A DNA stretch of 64,000 nt from Bacillus proteolyticus (GCF_001884065.1 NZ_MACH01000080.1:1-64000); one strand, 5' to 3'; shown: positions 1 to 10,185, numbered from the stretch's first letter. Translations and numbers: made by a program. The notes: generated by a model not told the origin, from the letters alone.

Positions 1-106
1 AGAAACGGAAGAAATTCAATTTAATTATGTAAAATAATAACTTTATTAAAAATAAATAAATTTTATATAAGAATTATATTTATGAGAATATGAAATTAAT
101 ATTATT

Positions 107-142
107 AAAAACGAGCTGTGCATGAATGCAGCTCGTTTTTTT
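107..142 (+). terminator. Rho-independent terminator of an upstream gene
   Basis: An 8-bp stem (ACGAGCTG at 111-118 pairing with CAGCTCGT at 129-136) is flanked by A and T runs and followed by T7. It probably ends a gene left of the window. The bases before it hold no gene. Confidence 0.85.
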
Positions 143-326
143 ATATTTGTTAAATAAAAAGAGAGTAAAGGTATATTTAGTGGGATTATATGGATGATTG
201 TTATATTTCGTTTTAAAAAATCGTAAAAGGATGTATGCCCTTTCCTTATAAAATATGAAAGCTATTTTTGAAAAATTGTATTATTACAGCAGAAAAAGTA
301 TAGGAAACTTATCATTATAAAATAAA

Positions 327-395
327 TTGAAATCTTCTAAAAACTCTGATACATTGAAATAGAAATGTAGTTTCACAGTATTGTAAAGGCTTACA
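327..395 (+). promoter_or_regulatory. Candidate SigA promoter and cre-like site for the prp/mms operon
   Basis: TTGAAA at 327-332 and TACATT at 350-355 are separated by 17 bp. About 20-30 bases past the expected start lies TGTAAAGGCTTACA (382-395), which fits the CcpA cre consensus TGWAARCGYTWNCA at 13 of 14 positions. A cre downstream of the start normally represses in rich carbon, which suits a propionate/valine catabolic operon. The promoter match is moderate; the cre call is inference from the motif. The rest of 143-433 shows no gene. Confidence 0.5.
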
Positions 396-433
396 GTTAT
401 GTGCACGAAGATCTATTAGGATTGGAGGAAATA

Positions 434-1555
434 ATGATGAAAGCTGAAGAAAAATTTTCCCCGGGATTAGATGGTATAGTAGCAGCGGAGACGAAAATTT
501 CGTTTCTTGACACAGTAAAAGGTGAAATTGTAATTCAAGGGTATGATTTAATCGAACTCTCAAAAACAAAAGAGTATTTAGACATTGTGCACCTTTTATT
601 AGAAGAACATCTACCGAATGAAGATGAAAAAGCAACAATTGAAAAGAAATTAAAAGAAGAATATGCAGTGCCAGAAGGTGTATTCAACGTGCTAAAGGCA
701 TTGCCTAAGGAAACGCATCCTATGGATGGGTTACGTACAGGTGTGTCTGCATTAGCTGGTTACGATAGTGATATCGAAAACCGCTCGTTAGAAGTGAATA
801 AAAGTCGAGGGTACAAGCTTTTAAGTAAAGTGCCAAATATTGTAGCGAATAGCTATCATATTTTAAATAATGAGGAGCCAATTCAGCCCCTTCAGGAATT
901 GTCATATAGTGCGAATTTCTTCTATATGTTAACTGGTAAAAAACCAACTGAACTTGAGGAAAAGATCTTTGATCGTTCCCTTGTTTTATATAGTGAACAT
1001 GAAATGCCAAACTCTACGTTTACAGCTCGCGTAATTGCATCAACGCAATCGGATTTATACGGTGCTTTAACAGGTGCAGTTGCATCTTTAAAAGGAAGCT
1101 TACATGGCGGTGCAAATGAAGCGGTTATGTACATGCTTTTAGAAGCTGGAAATATTGAGAAATTTGAAGAACTATTACAGAAGAAACTTTATAACAAAGA
1201 AAAAATTATGGGCTTTGGACACCGTGTTTATATGAAGAAGATGGATCCAAGAGCACTTATGATGAAGGAAGCTTTAAAGCAGTTATGTGATGTAAAAGGT
1301 GATTATACACTATATGAAATGTGTGAAGCTGGAGAAAAGATTATGGAGAAGGAAAAAGGAATTTATCCGAATCTTGATTATTATGCAGCTCCAGTATATT
1401 GGATGCTTGGTATTCCAATTCAACTGTACACACCAATCTTCTTTAGCTCTAGAACAGTAGGATTATGTGCGCACGTTATTGAGCAACATGCAAATAATCG
1501 TTTGTTCCGTCCACGCGTAAAGTATATAGGCGAGCGACATGCATTTAGTAAATAA
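434..1555 (+). CDS. prpC: 2-methylcitrate synthase
   Basis: Condenses propionyl-CoA with oxaloacetate to 2-methylcitrate, the entry step of the methylcitrate cycle (called mmgD in B. subtilis). The 373-residue protein is of the short citrate-synthase type and carries the family histidine motifs [10 protein letters not shown] and MGFGHRVY and the late [16 protein letters not shown] segment with the catalytic Asp. Plain citrate synthase is the main alternative, but prpD and prpB directly downstream settle the assignment. The start is one of two adjacent ATGs (434, 437) behind GGAGG at 424-428; an upstream GTG at 401 has no ribosome site. First gene of a six-gene same-strand run. Confidence 0.93.
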   Translation: MMKAEEKFSPGLDGIVAAETKISFLDTVKGEIVIQGYDLIELSKTKEYLDIVHLLLEEHLPNEDEKATIEKKLKEEYAVPEGVFNVLKALPKETHPMDGLRTGVSALAGYDSDIENRSLEVNKSRGYKLLSKVPNIVANSYHILNNEEPIQPLQELSYSANFFYMLTGKKPTELEEKIFDRSLVLYSEHEMPNSTFTARVIASTQSDLYGALTGAVASLKGSLHGGANEAVMYMLLEAGNIEKFEELLQKKLYNKEKIMGFGHRVYMKKMDPRALMMKEALKQLCDVKGDYTLYEMCEAGEKIMEKEKGIYPNLDYYAAPVYWMLGIPIQLYTPIFFSSRTVGLCAHVIEQHANNRLFRPRVKYIGERHAFSK

Positions 1556-1588
1556 AAACAACTGGGGAGTTGTTAGCGCCGCCCGCCA

Positions 1589-1613
1589 GATGGGTGTTTG
1601 ACCGACACCCATC
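1589..1613 (+). repeat. Intergenic hairpin between prpC and prpD
   Basis: A perfect 9-bp inverted repeat (GATGGGTGT / ACACCCATC, 7-base loop) lies in a short GC-rich patch (about 1575-1613) unlike its AT-rich surroundings. No T run follows, so it is not a standard terminator. It may stabilise or process the operon mRNA. Confidence 0.6.
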
Positions 1614-1653
1614 ATTAATAATAACGAATTTTCGACAGAAAGGGAAGATTAGC

Positions 1654-3090
1654 ATGATTAAAACAAATGAAATTAAACAAAAAGATGCATTATTAGAAGA
1701 AATTACAGATTATGTATTAAATAAAGAGGTTACAAGTGCGGAAGCATTCAGTACTGCTCGCTACGTATTACTTGATACACTTGGATGTGGAATTTTAGCA
1801 CTACAATATCCAGAGTGTACGAAATTACTAGGACCAGTTGTACCAGGAACAATCGTGCCAAATGGTACACGTGTACCAGGAACATCTTATGTGCTAGATC
1901 CAGTAAAAGGTGCATTTAATATCGGATGTATGATCCGTTGGTTAGACTATAACGATACTTGGCTTGCAGCAGAATGGGGACATCCATCTGATAACTTAGG
2001 CGGAATTTTAGCAGTTGCAGATTATATTAGCCGTGTTCGCATTTCAGAGGGAAAAGAACCATTAAAAGTACGTGAAGTACTAGAAATGATGATTAAAGCA
2101 CATGAAATTCAAGGCGTGCTTGCTTTAGAAAACAGCTTAAACCGCGTTGGACTTGACCATGTATTATACGTAAAAGTAGCAACAACTGCTGTAGTTGCGA
2201 AAATGCTTGGCGGAACACGTGACGAAATCTTTAATGCATTATCACATGCGTGGATTGATAATTCTAGTCTTCGTACATATCGTCATGCTCCAAATACTGG
2301 CTCACGTAAATCATGGGCAGCAGGTGATGCGACGAGTCGCGGTGTTCATCTTGCAATGACTGCTCTAAAAGGTGAAATGGGTTATCCAACAGCATTATCT
2401 GCGCCAGGATGGGGATTCCAAGATGTATTATTTAACAAGCAAGAATTAAAATTAGCTAGACCATTAGAGTCTTATGTAATGGAAAATGTATTATTTAAAG
2501 TATCATACCCAGCAGAATTCCATGCACAAACAGCTGCAGAATGTGCAGTGAAGTTACATCCGGAAATTAAAGAAAGATTAGATGAAATTGATCGTATTAC
2601 AATTACAACTCATGAATCAGCAATTCGTATTATCGATAAAGAAGGTCCATTAAATAACCCAGCTGATCGTGATCATTGTTTACAATACATTACGGCAATT
2701 GGTTTATTAAAAGGAGATATCGTTGCGGACGATTATGAGGATGTAGTAGCAAATGATCCACGTGTAGATGAATTACGTAATAAGATGGTTGTTGTTGAAA
2801 ACAAACAGTACAGTTTAGATTATCTTGAGCCGAACAAGCGCTCAATCGCCAACGCTGTTCAAGTTCACTTTAAAGATGGTACTGTAACAGAAAATGTGGA
2901 ATGTGAATACCCACTTGGTCACCGTTTCCGTAGAGACGAAGCGATTCCAAAAGTTGTTCAAAAATTCACTGCAAATATGGCAGGTCATTATTCTAGTAAG
3001 CAACAAGAACAAATTCATGAAGTTTGTTTAAATGAGGAAAAACTAGAAAATATGAATGTAAACGAATTTGTAGATCTATTCTTAATTTAA
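1654..3090 (+). CDS. prpD: 2-methylcitrate dehydratase
   Basis: MmgE/PrpD family enzyme of 478 residues, close to the usual length. It dehydrates 2-methylcitrate to 2-methylaconitate, the second step of the methylcitrate cycle. Family-typical stretches include [20 protein letters not shown] near residue 120 and the [13 protein letters not shown] segment. The ATG at 1654 follows a modest GGGAAG ribosome site; an upstream in-frame extension to 1570 would run through the intergenic hairpin and is unlikely. It sits between prpC and prpB in the same operon. Hydration to methylisocitrate would need a general aconitase encoded elsewhere. Confidence 0.94.
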   Translation: MIKTNEIKQKDALLEEITDYVLNKEVTSAEAFSTARYVLLDTLGCGILALQYPECTKLLGPVVPGTIVPNGTRVPGTSYVLDPVKGAFNIGCMIRWLDYNDTWLAAEWGHPSDNLGGILAVADYISRVRISEGKEPLKVREVLEMMIKAHEIQGVLALENSLNRVGLDHVLYVKVATTAVVAKMLGGTRDEIFNALSHAWIDNSSLRTYRHAPNTGSRKSWAAGDATSRGVHLAMTALKGEMGYPTALSAPGWGFQDVLFNKQELKLARPLESYVMENVLFKVSYPAEFHAQTAAECAVKLHPEIKERLDEIDRITITTHESAIRIIDKEGPLNNPADRDHCLQYITAIGLLKGDIVADDYEDVVANDPRVDELRNKMVVVENKQYSLDYLEPNKRSIANAVQVHFKDGTVTENVECEYPLGHRFRRDEAIPKVVQKFTANMAGHYSSKQQEQIHEVCLNEEKLENMNVNEFVDLFLI

Positions 3091-3108
3091 TAATAGGGGG
3101 AATTTAGA

Positions 3109-4017
3109 ATGGCTTGGGTTGTGAATAAACAGTCAACACAAGAGGAGCTTGCGAATCGCTTTCGAATTTTAGTAGAAGCAAATGAAATTTTGCAAATTCC
3201 AGGTGCTCATGATGCAATGGCGGCTCTTGTTGCGAAAAATACAGGTTTTTCAGCTCTTTATTTATCGGGAGCTGCTTACACTGCAAGTAAAGGTCTACCA
3301 GATTTAGGTATCGTGACGTCTACTGAAGTAGCAGATAGAGCAAAGGATCTAGTAAGAGCTACAGATTTACCAGTTCTTGTTGACATTGATACAGGGTTTG
3401 GTGGAGTACTAAACGTAGCAAGAACAGCTGTAGAAATGCTGGAAGCGAAAGTAGCGGCTGTTCAAATTGAAGATCAACAATTACCAAAGAAATGTGGACA
3501 TTTAAATGGCAAGAAACTTGTTACAACAGAAGAATTAGTTCAAAAGATTAAAGCGATTAAAGAAGTTGCGCCAAGCTTATATATTGTAGCACGCACAGAT
3601 GCTCGTGGCGTGGAAGGATTAGATGCAGCGATTGAAAGAGCGAATGCATATGTTAAAGCAGGGGCAGATGCAATTTTCCCTGAAGCGCTTCAATCAGAAG
3701 AGGAGTTCCGTCTATTTAATAGTAAGGTAAATGCACCTTTACTTGCGAATATGACTGAATTCGGAAAAACTCCATATTATAGTGCAGAGGAATTTGCAAA
3801 TATGGGCTTCCAAATGGTGATTTACCCTGTAACTTCACTTCGAGTTGCCGCGAAAGCGTATGAAAATGTGTTTACTTTAATTAAGGAAACAGGTTCTCAA
3901 AAAGATGCACTTTCTAATATGCAAACGAGAAGTGAGTTATATGAAACAATTTCATATCATGACTTTGAAGAATTAGATACTGGAATTGCAAAAACAGTAT
4001 TATCAGAAGATCAATAG
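3109..4017 (+). CDS. prpB: 2-methylisocitrate lyase
   Basis: Cleaves 2-methylisocitrate to pyruvate and succinate, closing the methylcitrate cycle. The 302-residue protein is an isocitrate-lyase/PEP-mutase superfamily TIM barrel. The signature KKCGH (catalytic Cys about residue 129) is clear, as are the early PGAHDAMAA and DIDTGFGG substrate- and metal-binding segments. It starts at ATG 3109 behind a G5 ribosome site, 18 bases after prpD. Other superfamily members (oxaloacetate decarboxylase, carboxyPEP mutase) are possible from the fold alone, but the neighbours make this call firm. Confidence 0.94.
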   Translation: MAWVVNKQSTQEELANRFRILVEANEILQIPGAHDAMAALVAKNTGFSALYLSGAAYTASKGLPDLGIVTSTEVADRAKDLVRATDLPVLVDIDTGFGGVLNVARTAVEMLEAKVAAVQIEDQQLPKKCGHLNGKKLVTTEELVQKIKAIKEVAPSLYIVARTDARGVEGLDAAIERANAYVKAGADAIFPEALQSEEEFRLFNSKVNAPLLANMTEFGKTPYYSAEEFANMGFQMVIYPVTSLRVAAKAYENVFTLIKETGSQKDALSNMQTRSELYETISYHDFEELDTGIAKTVLSEDQ

Positions 4018-4027
4018 ATAAAACAAC

Positions 4028-4089
4028 GAAGGCGATGAGAATACATCTTTGGCAAAACGAACTGCTTGATGTGAAAAATCATCGCCTTC
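4028..4089 (+). repeat. Intergenic inverted repeat between prpB and acyl-CoA dehydrogenase gene
   Basis: GAAGGCGATGA (4028-4038) and TCATCGCCTTC (4079-4089) form a perfect 11-bp stem around a 40-base loop, followed by TGTTTTC. It could be a partial terminator or a processing stem that sets the ratio of the prp and mms halves of the operon. Confidence 0.6.
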
Positions 4090-4172
4090 TGTTTTCAATA
4101 ATAAGATATTCCACTCATCGTAGACGAGCATATGCAAAGAGCAATGAAGGCCGAAATGATAGGGGGATTCAG

Positions 4173-5882
4173 ATGGAGAAAACGAAGTTACCTTGGGATG
4201 AATTCTTTTCACTCAATAAAGATGTGAACAATACTTTCTTTACACCAGAAGATTTTTCAGGGGATGAAGATTTAATTGCAAAAACGACAGAACAATTTGT
4301 AAAACAAGAAATTGTTCCGCAAATTGAGAACATTGAACAACATAACTATAACGTTTCTCGTCAATTATTTGAGAAAGCTGGGGAACTTGGATTATTAGGC
4401 ATTGAGGTACCAGAAGAATACGGTGGGTTCGAATTAGGAAAGGCTGTCTCAGGTCTTGTAGCAGAGAAAATGGGTTACGCTGGTGCATTTAGCGTTTCAT
4501 TTAATATACACGCTGGTGTAGGTACATTGCCTTACATATATTACGGAACGAAAGAACAAAAAGAAAAGTACTTGCCGAAAATCGCATCCGGAGAATGGAT
4601 TGGTGCTTATGCTTTAACTGAGCCCAATGCTGGTTCTGATGCATTAAGTGCAAAAACGAGTGCAGTTTTGAATGAAGAGGGTACAGCTTGGAAGTTGAAT
4701 GGTGAGAAGCAGTGGATTACAAATGCTCATATGGCAGATGTATACGTTGTTTTTGCGAAGACAAATAAAGGGATGACAGCGTTTATTGTCGAAAGAACAT
4801 GTGAAGGTGTATCTATTGGATTAGAAGAAAAGAAAATGGGGATTAAAGGTTCTTCAACGGCGACGCTTATTTTAGAAGATGTAGTTATCCCTGCTGAAAA
4901 TGTTTTAGGAGAAGTTGGGAAAGGGCATCACGTAGCCCTTAATATTCTTAACTTTGCTAGACTAAAACTTGCTTTTGGAAATATTGGAACAGCAAAACAA
5001 GCAATCGGTTTGTCGGTTCAATATGGAAAAGAGCGAAAACAGTTCCAAACGGAATTAGTAGACTTTACGATGATTCAAGAGAAAATTGCAAATATGATCA
5101 TTGCTACATATGGAGCAGAAAGTGCAGCTTACCGTACAGCAGGTGTAATTGATGAAGCAATTCATGAGAGTGATGAAGATCTTATGAAAAAAATGTCCCA
5201 ATTTGCAATTGAATGTGCACTGAATAAAGTAAACGCTTCTGAAACACTTGCTTATATCGTAGACGAAGCTGTACAAATTCATGGCGGGTACGGCTATATG
5301 CAAGAGTACGAGGTAGAACGTTTATATCGTGATGCTAGAATTAGTCGTATTTTTGAAGGAACGAATGAAATTAATAGATTAACAGTTGCAAAAATGTTAA
5401 TGAAGCAAATCGAGCAAATAGAAGATGCTGAAGTAGAAATTGATGTAGCAAATGTAGAAAGAAACCATCGTTACATTTTATTAGCGAAAAAATTGTTGAA
5501 ACAATCTTTGAAAACGCTCTCTAAAACTCCAGGATTAAAAATTGATCAAGAGCAAGAATATTCACGTGTATTATCAAATATGTTGACGGACGTGTACGTC
5601 ATGGAATCAGCATTTTTACGTACGAGTAAAGCAATTAGTAAAAATGGTGAAGAAAAAGAGCGTACGAAACAAATGATAACGGATGTTATTTGTGAAGAAG
5701 GCTATCGTAAAGTAGAAGAATCGACGATTTCAATACTTTCAGCGGCTGTCACAGAAGAACAAGATAGACACGTAATGTTAGCTGAAATCCGTCAATTATT
5801 AGTGCCTTTATACACGAACGTATTTACGAAAAAGAGAGAAATTGCGAAAGCTATTATAAATCGTGGGAAATATATTGTGTAA
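4173..5882 (+). CDS. Acyl-CoA dehydrogenase, long form
   Basis: FAD-dependent dehydrogenase that introduces a double bond into an acyl-CoA. At 569 residues it has the normal three-part core (about 1-400) plus a roughly 150-residue C-terminal extension like very-long-chain/FadE-type enzymes. The core shows YALTEPNAGSDA, the QIHGGYGYM segment and FEGTNEI with the likely catalytic Glu near 395. ATG 4173 is chosen because AGGGGG lies just upstream; an earlier in-frame start would cross the 4028-4089 hairpin. Its place between prpB and mmsB suggests isobutyryl-CoA or another branched acyl-CoA as substrate, but the extended architecture is more usual for longer chains, so substrate is open. Confidence 0.88.
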   Translation: MEKTKLPWDEFFSLNKDVNNTFFTPEDFSGDEDLIAKTTEQFVKQEIVPQIENIEQHNYNVSRQLFEKAGELGLLGIEVPEEYGGFELGKAVSGLVAEKMGYAGAFSVSFNIHAGVGTLPYIYYGTKEQKEKYLPKIASGEWIGAYALTEPNAGSDALSAKTSAVLNEEGTAWKLNGEKQWITNAHMADVYVVFAKTNKGMTAFIVERTCEGVSIGLEEKKMGIKGSSTATLILEDVVIPAENVLGEVGKGHHVALNILNFARLKLAFGNIGTAKQAIGLSVQYGKERKQFQTELVDFTMIQEKIANMIIATYGAESAAYRTAGVIDEAIHESDEDLMKKMSQFAIECALNKVNASETLAYIVDEAVQIHGGYGYMQEYEVERLYRDARISRIFEGTNEINRLTVAKMLMKQIEQIEDAEVEIDVANVERNHRYILLAKKLLKQSLKTLSKTPGLKIDQEQEYSRVLSNMLTDVYVMESAFLRTSKAISKNGEEKERTKQMITDVICEEGYRKVEESTISILSAAVTEEQDRHVMLAEIRQLLVPLYTNVFTKKREIAKAIINRGKYIV

Positions 5883-5898
5883 ATAGGAGGAAAGCGAT

Positions 5899-6789
5899 AT
5901 GAAAAAGATTGGTTTTATCGGCTTAGGTAACATGGGTCTTCCGATGTCTAAAAATTTAGTTAAATCAAGTTACACAGTATATGGAGTGGACTTAAACAAA
6001 GAGGCTGAAGCTTCCTTTGAAAAAGAAGGAGGAATTATTGGCTTATCAATCTCAAAACTAGCAGAGACATGCGATGTGATTTTTACAAGTTTACCTTCAC
6101 CTCGTGCTGTTGAAGCGGTATATTTTGGGGAAGAAGGATTATTTGAAAATAGCCACTCGAATGTTGTATTAATTGATACAAGTACTGTATCTCCACAGTT
6201 AAATAAACTGTTAGAGGAGTCGGCGAAGGAAAAGAAAGTAGACTTTTTAGCAGCGCCTGTTAGCGGTGGGGTAATTGGAGCAGAAAATCGTACATTAACG
6301 TTTATGGTTGGTGGATCAAAAGACGTATATGATAAAACTGAATCTATCATGGCAGCGTTAGGGGCGAATATTTTCCACGTTAGTGAACAAATTGATAGCG
6401 GTACGACTGTTAAATTAATTAACAATCTATTAATTGGTTTTTATACAGCTGGTGTGAGTGAAGCTTTAACATTAGCGAAAAAGAACAATATGGATTTAGA
6501 TAAAATGTTTGATATTTTAAATGTAAGTTACGGTCAAAGTAGAATTTATGAGCGTAATTATAAAAGTTTCATTGCATCCGAAAACTACGAGCCAGGCTTT
6601 ACTGTGAATTTATTAAAGAAAGATTTGGGATTTGCAGTTGATTTAGCTAAGGAAAGTGAACTCCACTTACCAGTAAGCGAAATGCTATTAAACGTATATG
6701 AAGAAGCGAGTAAAGCAGGATATGGTGAAAACGATATGGCTGCTTTATATAAGAAAGTTAGCGAACAATTAATTTCTAATCAAAAATAA
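5899..6789 (+). CDS. mmsB: 3-hydroxyisobutyrate dehydrogenase
   Basis: NAD-dependent oxidation of 3-hydroxyisobutyrate to methylmalonate semialdehyde in valine degradation. The 296-residue beta-hydroxyacid dehydrogenase begins with the Rossmann motif GFIGLGNMGLPM, has the substrate segment AAPVSGGVIGAENRTL, and the catalytic Lys near 172 in TTVKLINNLL. ATG 5899 follows AGGAGG by 8 bases and lies 16 bases after the dehydrogenase gene. Tartronate semialdehyde reductases are a related alternative; the adjacent mmsA favours this call. Confidence 0.9.
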   Translation: MKKIGFIGLGNMGLPMSKNLVKSSYTVYGVDLNKEAEASFEKEGGIIGLSISKLAETCDVIFTSLPSPRAVEAVYFGEEGLFENSHSNVVLIDTSTVSPQLNKLLEESAKEKKVDFLAAPVSGGVIGAENRTLTFMVGGSKDVYDKTESIMAALGANIFHVSEQIDSGTTVKLINNLLIGFYTAGVSEALTLAKKNNMDLDKMFDILNVSYGQSRIYERNYKSFIASENYEPGFTVNLLKKDLGFAVDLAKESELHLPVSEMLLNVYEEASKAGYGENDMAALYKKVSEQLISNQK

Positions 6790-6825
6790 TAGACTTATAT
6801 ACATCATAAAAAAGGAGAGAATATA

Positions 6826-8286
6826 ATGATTACAACTGAAATTAAACGAGTAAAAAATCATATTAATGGTGAGTGGGTAGAGTCTACTGGTACAGAAGTA
6901 GAAGTAGTTCCAAATCCAGCAACTGGAAAAATTATCGCTTACGTTCCGCTATCTCCGAAAGAAGATGTTGAAAAAGCTGTTGAAGCTGCAAAAGCGGCAT
7001 ACGAAAAATGGTCTAAAGTACCAGTTCCGAATCGTTCAAGACAATTGTATAAATATTTACAGCTTTTACAAGAAAACAAAGAAGAGCTTGCAAAAATCAT
7101 TACGCTAGAAAACGGTAAAACACTAACAGATGCAACTGGTGAAGTGCAGCGTGGTATTGAAGCAGTAGAACTTGCAACATCAGCACCAAATTTAATGATG
7201 GGACAAGCTCTTCCGAATATTGCTAGTGGAATTGATGGATCGATTTGGCGCTATCCAATCGGTGTTGTTGCTGGTATTACACCGTTTAACTTCCCAATGA
7301 TGATTCCATTATGGATGTTCCCACTTGCAATTGCTTGCGGTAATACATTCGTATTAAAAACATCTGAAAGAACGCCACTTTTAGCAGAGCGACTTGTAGA
7401 GTTATTCTATGAAGCTGGTTTCCCAAAAGGTGTATTAAATTTAGTACAAGGCGGAAAAGATGTTGTAAATAGCATTTTGGAAAATAAAGATATTCAAGCT
7501 GTTTCATTCGTTGGATCTGAGCCGGTAGCTCGTTACGTATATGAAACAGGTACGAAACATGGAAAACGTGTACAAGCGTTAGCAGGTGCGAAAAACCATG
7601 CGATTGTAATGCCAGATTGCAATCTTGAAAAAACAGTACAAGGTGTAATTGGATCTGCGTTCGCAAGTAGTGGAGAGCGCTGCATGGCATGTTCTGTTGT
7701 AGCAGTAGTAGATGAAATTGCGGATGAATTCATTGACGTATTAGTAGCAGAGACGAAAAAATTAAAAGTAGGCGATGGTTTCAACGAAGATAATTACGTC
7801 GGACCATTAATCCGTGAATCGCATAAAGAACGTGTTTTAGGCTATATTAATAGCGGCGTAGCAGATGGAGCAACTTTACTAGTCGATGGCCGTAAAATCA
7901 ATGAAGAAGTTGGGGAAGGTTACTTTGTTGGTGCAACGATCTTTGATGGTGTAAATCAAGAAATGAAAATTTGGCAAGATGAAATTTTCGCTCCAGTATT
8001 AAGTATTGTAAGAGTAAAAGATTTAGAAGAAGGTATTAAGCTGACAAATCAATCGAAATTTGCGAATGGTGCTGTTATTTATACTTCAAATGGTAAGCAT
8101 GCTCAAACGTTCCGTGATAACATCGATGCTGGTATGATTGGTGTAAACGTAAACGTTCCGGCACCAATGGCATTCTTCGCATTTGCAGGAAACAAAGCTT
8201 CATTCTTTGGAGATCTTGGTACAAATGGTACGGATGGCGTTCAATTTTATACACGCAAAAAAGTTGTAACTGAGCGCTGGTTTTAA
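6826..8286 (+). CDS. mmsA: Methylmalonate-semialdehyde dehydrogenase (CoA-acylating)
   Basis: Converts methylmalonate (or malonate) semialdehyde plus CoA to propionyl-CoA (or acetyl-CoA) and CO2. The 486-residue aldehyde dehydrogenase has the MMSDH-type catalytic segment SGERCMA with Cys near 286 and the cofactor motif [12 protein letters not shown]. The product propionyl-CoA is the substrate of prpC at the head of the same operon, so the cluster closes on itself. ATG 6826 sits behind AAAGGAGAG. Some Bacillus copies act in inositol breakdown (iolA), but no iol genes are near. Confidence 0.93.
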   Translation: MITTEIKRVKNHINGEWVESTGTEVEVVPNPATGKIIAYVPLSPKEDVEKAVEAAKAAYEKWSKVPVPNRSRQLYKYLQLLQENKEELAKIITLENGKTLTDATGEVQRGIEAVELATSAPNLMMGQALPNIASGIDGSIWRYPIGVVAGITPFNFPMMIPLWMFPLAIACGNTFVLKTSERTPLLAERLVELFYEAGFPKGVLNLVQGGKDVVNSILENKDIQAVSFVGSEPVARYVYETGTKHGKRVQALAGAKNHAIVMPDCNLEKTVQGVIGSAFASSGERCMACSVVAVVDEIADEFIDVLVAETKKLKVGDGFNEDNYVGPLIRESHKERVLGYINSGVADGATLLVDGRKINEEVGEGYFVGATIFDGVNQEMKIWQDEIFAPVLSIVRVKDLEEGIKLTNQSKFANGAVIYTSNGKHAQTFRDNIDAGMIGVNVNVPAPMAFFAFAGNKASFFGDLGTNGTDGVQFYTRKKVVTERWF

Positions 8287-8318
8287 TATAGAGTAAACAG
8301 CCAAATCAGTTATTAAAT

Positions 8319-8352
8319 GAAAACCACCACTATTAATAGTGGTGGTTTTCGT
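8319..8352. terminator. Bidirectional terminator after mmsA and the LysE-family gene
   Basis: A 14-bp perfect stem (GAAAACCACCACTA / TAGTGGTGGTTTTC) with TTAA loop lies between the converging genes and has A/T runs on both flanks. Confidence 0.9.
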
Positions 8353-8356
8353 CTTG

Positions 8357-8989
8357 TTAATTATTTCTTTCAAAAGCTAGTTTAATACCAAACCCAATTA
8401 AAACGATTCCCGTTAATCCTTGAATATAACGTTGCGTCTTCGGTTTCTTCATAAAGGCACTAATTTTATCAATTAAAAATATATAAAAAGCAAACCAAAT
8501 GACTGTCAAAATGAGATAAGTAAGTCCCATAACGAGAAGTTGTATAAATGTATTATGATTTGGATTTAAAAACTGTGGTAAAAAAGTTAAAAAGAAGACT
8601 GCAATCTTAGGGTTTAGTAAATTTGTAAGGAAACCTTGGCGAAAGCAAGAAGTATGTTTATTTTCATTATTTATTGGAACTTCATTTGTATTTAAGTCCG
8701 ATGTGTTTCTGACTGCTAAAAGGGCTTTAATACCAATATAGACTAAATATACAGCACCAACATATTTAAAAATAGAAAATAAAAGAGCAGACTTTACAAT
8801 AAGTGCCGAAAGACCAATTACAGCAGCTAAAGTGTGAATTAAAAGCGCAACACAAGTACCAAAAACAGTTTTTACGCCGCCGATTTTTCCAGCAACCAAT
8901 GTGTTTTTCGTAGCCATTGCTGTATCTGGACCGGGTAAAATGATAAGACAAATTGACATAATGATGAAAAGAAGATAATTTTCTATCAT
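8357..8989 (-). CDS. LysE/RhtB-family amino-acid exporter
   Basis: Membrane protein of 210 residues with about six hydrophobic segments. It has the family N-terminal PGPDTA motif in the first helix and the NPKIAVFFLTFLPQF segment in the middle, both typical of LysE/RhtB exporters of amino acids. The start at 8989 follows a clear AGGAGG on the - strand. The substrate cannot be read from sequence. It lies downstream of the hydrolase gene on the same strand but behind a strong terminator, so it probably has its own promoter. Confidence 0.88.
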   Translation of the reverse strand: MIENYLLFIIMSICLIILPGPDTAMATKNTLVAGKIGGVKTVFGTCVALLIHTLAAVIGLSALIVKSALLFSIFKYVGAVYLVYIGIKALLAVRNTSDLNTNEVPINNENKHTSCFRQGFLTNLLNPKIAVFFLTFLPQFLNPNHNTFIQLLVMGLTYLILTVIWFAFYIFLIDKISAFMKKPKTQRYIQGLTGIVLIGFGIKLAFERNN

Positions 8990-9081
8990 AAATTGTCCTC
9001 CTTTTTATTTTTAGAAAATTCGATTAAAGCTAGTGTAGCACACATTTTGGTTAAATTAAATTGTATTTAAAAATATTAAAT

Positions 9082-9131
9082 AAAAAAGGCTATATTTGTA
9101 ATGTTGCATACACTACAAATATAGCCTTTTT
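9082..9131. terminator. Terminator downstream of the hydrolase gene
   Basis: A long stem, AAAAAGGCTATATTTGTA pairing with its complement at 9114-9131, loop of about 13 bases, with T runs on both strands. It ends the - strand gene at 9133. Confidence 0.9.
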
Positions 9132-9132
9132 G

Positions 9133-10185
9133 TTATGCATTAAGTAAATTAAAGAAACGATTTACGTCTTCTTCTGAAACATCACTTAACTGTTTATATT
9201 TATAATTCGGATTTTGATCTTTATCAACGACAACGGAGCGTACTCCTTCGAAGAAATCTTCATGTCTCATAAAATTTTTAGCTAGTATAAGGTCCGTAGC
9301 GAAACATTCTTCAACGGACTTATCTTGTCCATCAATAAACTGTTTTAATGTTACTTTTAGTGAAACAGGTGATTTTGATAATAGCGTTTCTTTCGTTTTT
9401 AGTACAAATGAACTTTGGGCTTTCTCCAACGAGTGGATGATTTCTTCAATTGTATCGAATGCAAAATGTGAATTGATTACTTCTAAAGAAGGAGCAAGCT
9501 CGCTTTCTAAGTTTGGAGCAGTTGCAAATGTACGAATAACTTCTTTTAAATGAGTATGTACATCTTCTTTATTCCAATTTATATTTTCAAGTGCGGTAAG
9601 GAAATTTGGTAATGAATCGGATGTCATAAAATAATCAGCAGCGTTTATATATAATACATCAGGAGCTTTTAATATGGATGCTGTTAAAGCGACATATCGG
9701 CCAGTAGATCCTGGAGCTTTATTTAAGAAATAAGCAGCACCGACATCTGGGAAGAAACCGATGTTCATTTCAGGCATCGCCCACTTCGTACGTTCTGTTA
9801 CTATTCGATATTTAGCTCCATTTGTCAGACCAACACCACCGCCCATTACGATTCCATCTAAACAGGCGATAATTGGTTTTTTATATTGATAAATAAATGT
9901 ATCAATTTCATATTCTTCTTCAAAAAATTGTTCTGCATGCTGTAATGCAATCTCATTTGAACGTGCTTCGTATAGCGTTTTAATGTCGCCACCTGCACAA
10001 AAACCTTTCGTTCCAGCTCCTTTTAAAACGATAACTGTAATCTGATCATCTTGTTCCCATTCTTTAAGTTTTTGTCCAATTGGTTTTAACATGTCATAGG
10101 ATAAAGAATTAAGTGCTTTTGGACGGTTTAAAGTAATAGATGCAACGCCGTTTTCGCTAACAGAAAATAAAACGTGTTCAGTCAT
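9133..10185 (-). CDS. 3-hydroxyisobutyryl-CoA hydrolase (enoyl-CoA hydratase family)
   Basis: A crotonase-fold protein of 350 residues. That is longer than a plain enoyl-CoA hydratase (about 260) and matches the HIBCH family, which hydrolyses 3-hydroxyisobutyryl-CoA in valine degradation. Visible are GFCAGGDIKTL (oxyanion hole), the GIVMGGGVGL loop, and the MPEMNIGFFPDVGAAYFL stretch typical of HIBCH. Its product is the substrate of MmsB encoded on the other strand nearby, so function and context agree. Start at 10185 follows GGGAGG. The methacrylyl-CoA hydratase step has no candidate in the window. Confidence 0.88.
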   Translation of the reverse strand: MTEHVLFSVSENGVASITLNRPKALNSLSYDMLKPIGQKLKEWEQDDQITVIVLKGAGTKGFCAGGDIKTLYEARSNEIALQHAEQFFEEEYEIDTFIYQYKKPIIACLDGIVMGGGVGLTNGAKYRIVTERTKWAMPEMNIGFFPDVGAAYFLNKAPGSTGRYVALTASILKAPDVLYINAADYFMTSDSLPNFLTALENINWNKEDVHTHLKEVIRTFATAPNLESELAPSLEVINSHFAFDTIEEIIHSLEKAQSSFVLKTKETLLSKSPVSLKVTLKQFIDGQDKSVEECFATDLILAKNFMRHEDFFEGVRSVVVDKDQNPNYKYKQLSDVSEEDVNRFFNLLNA

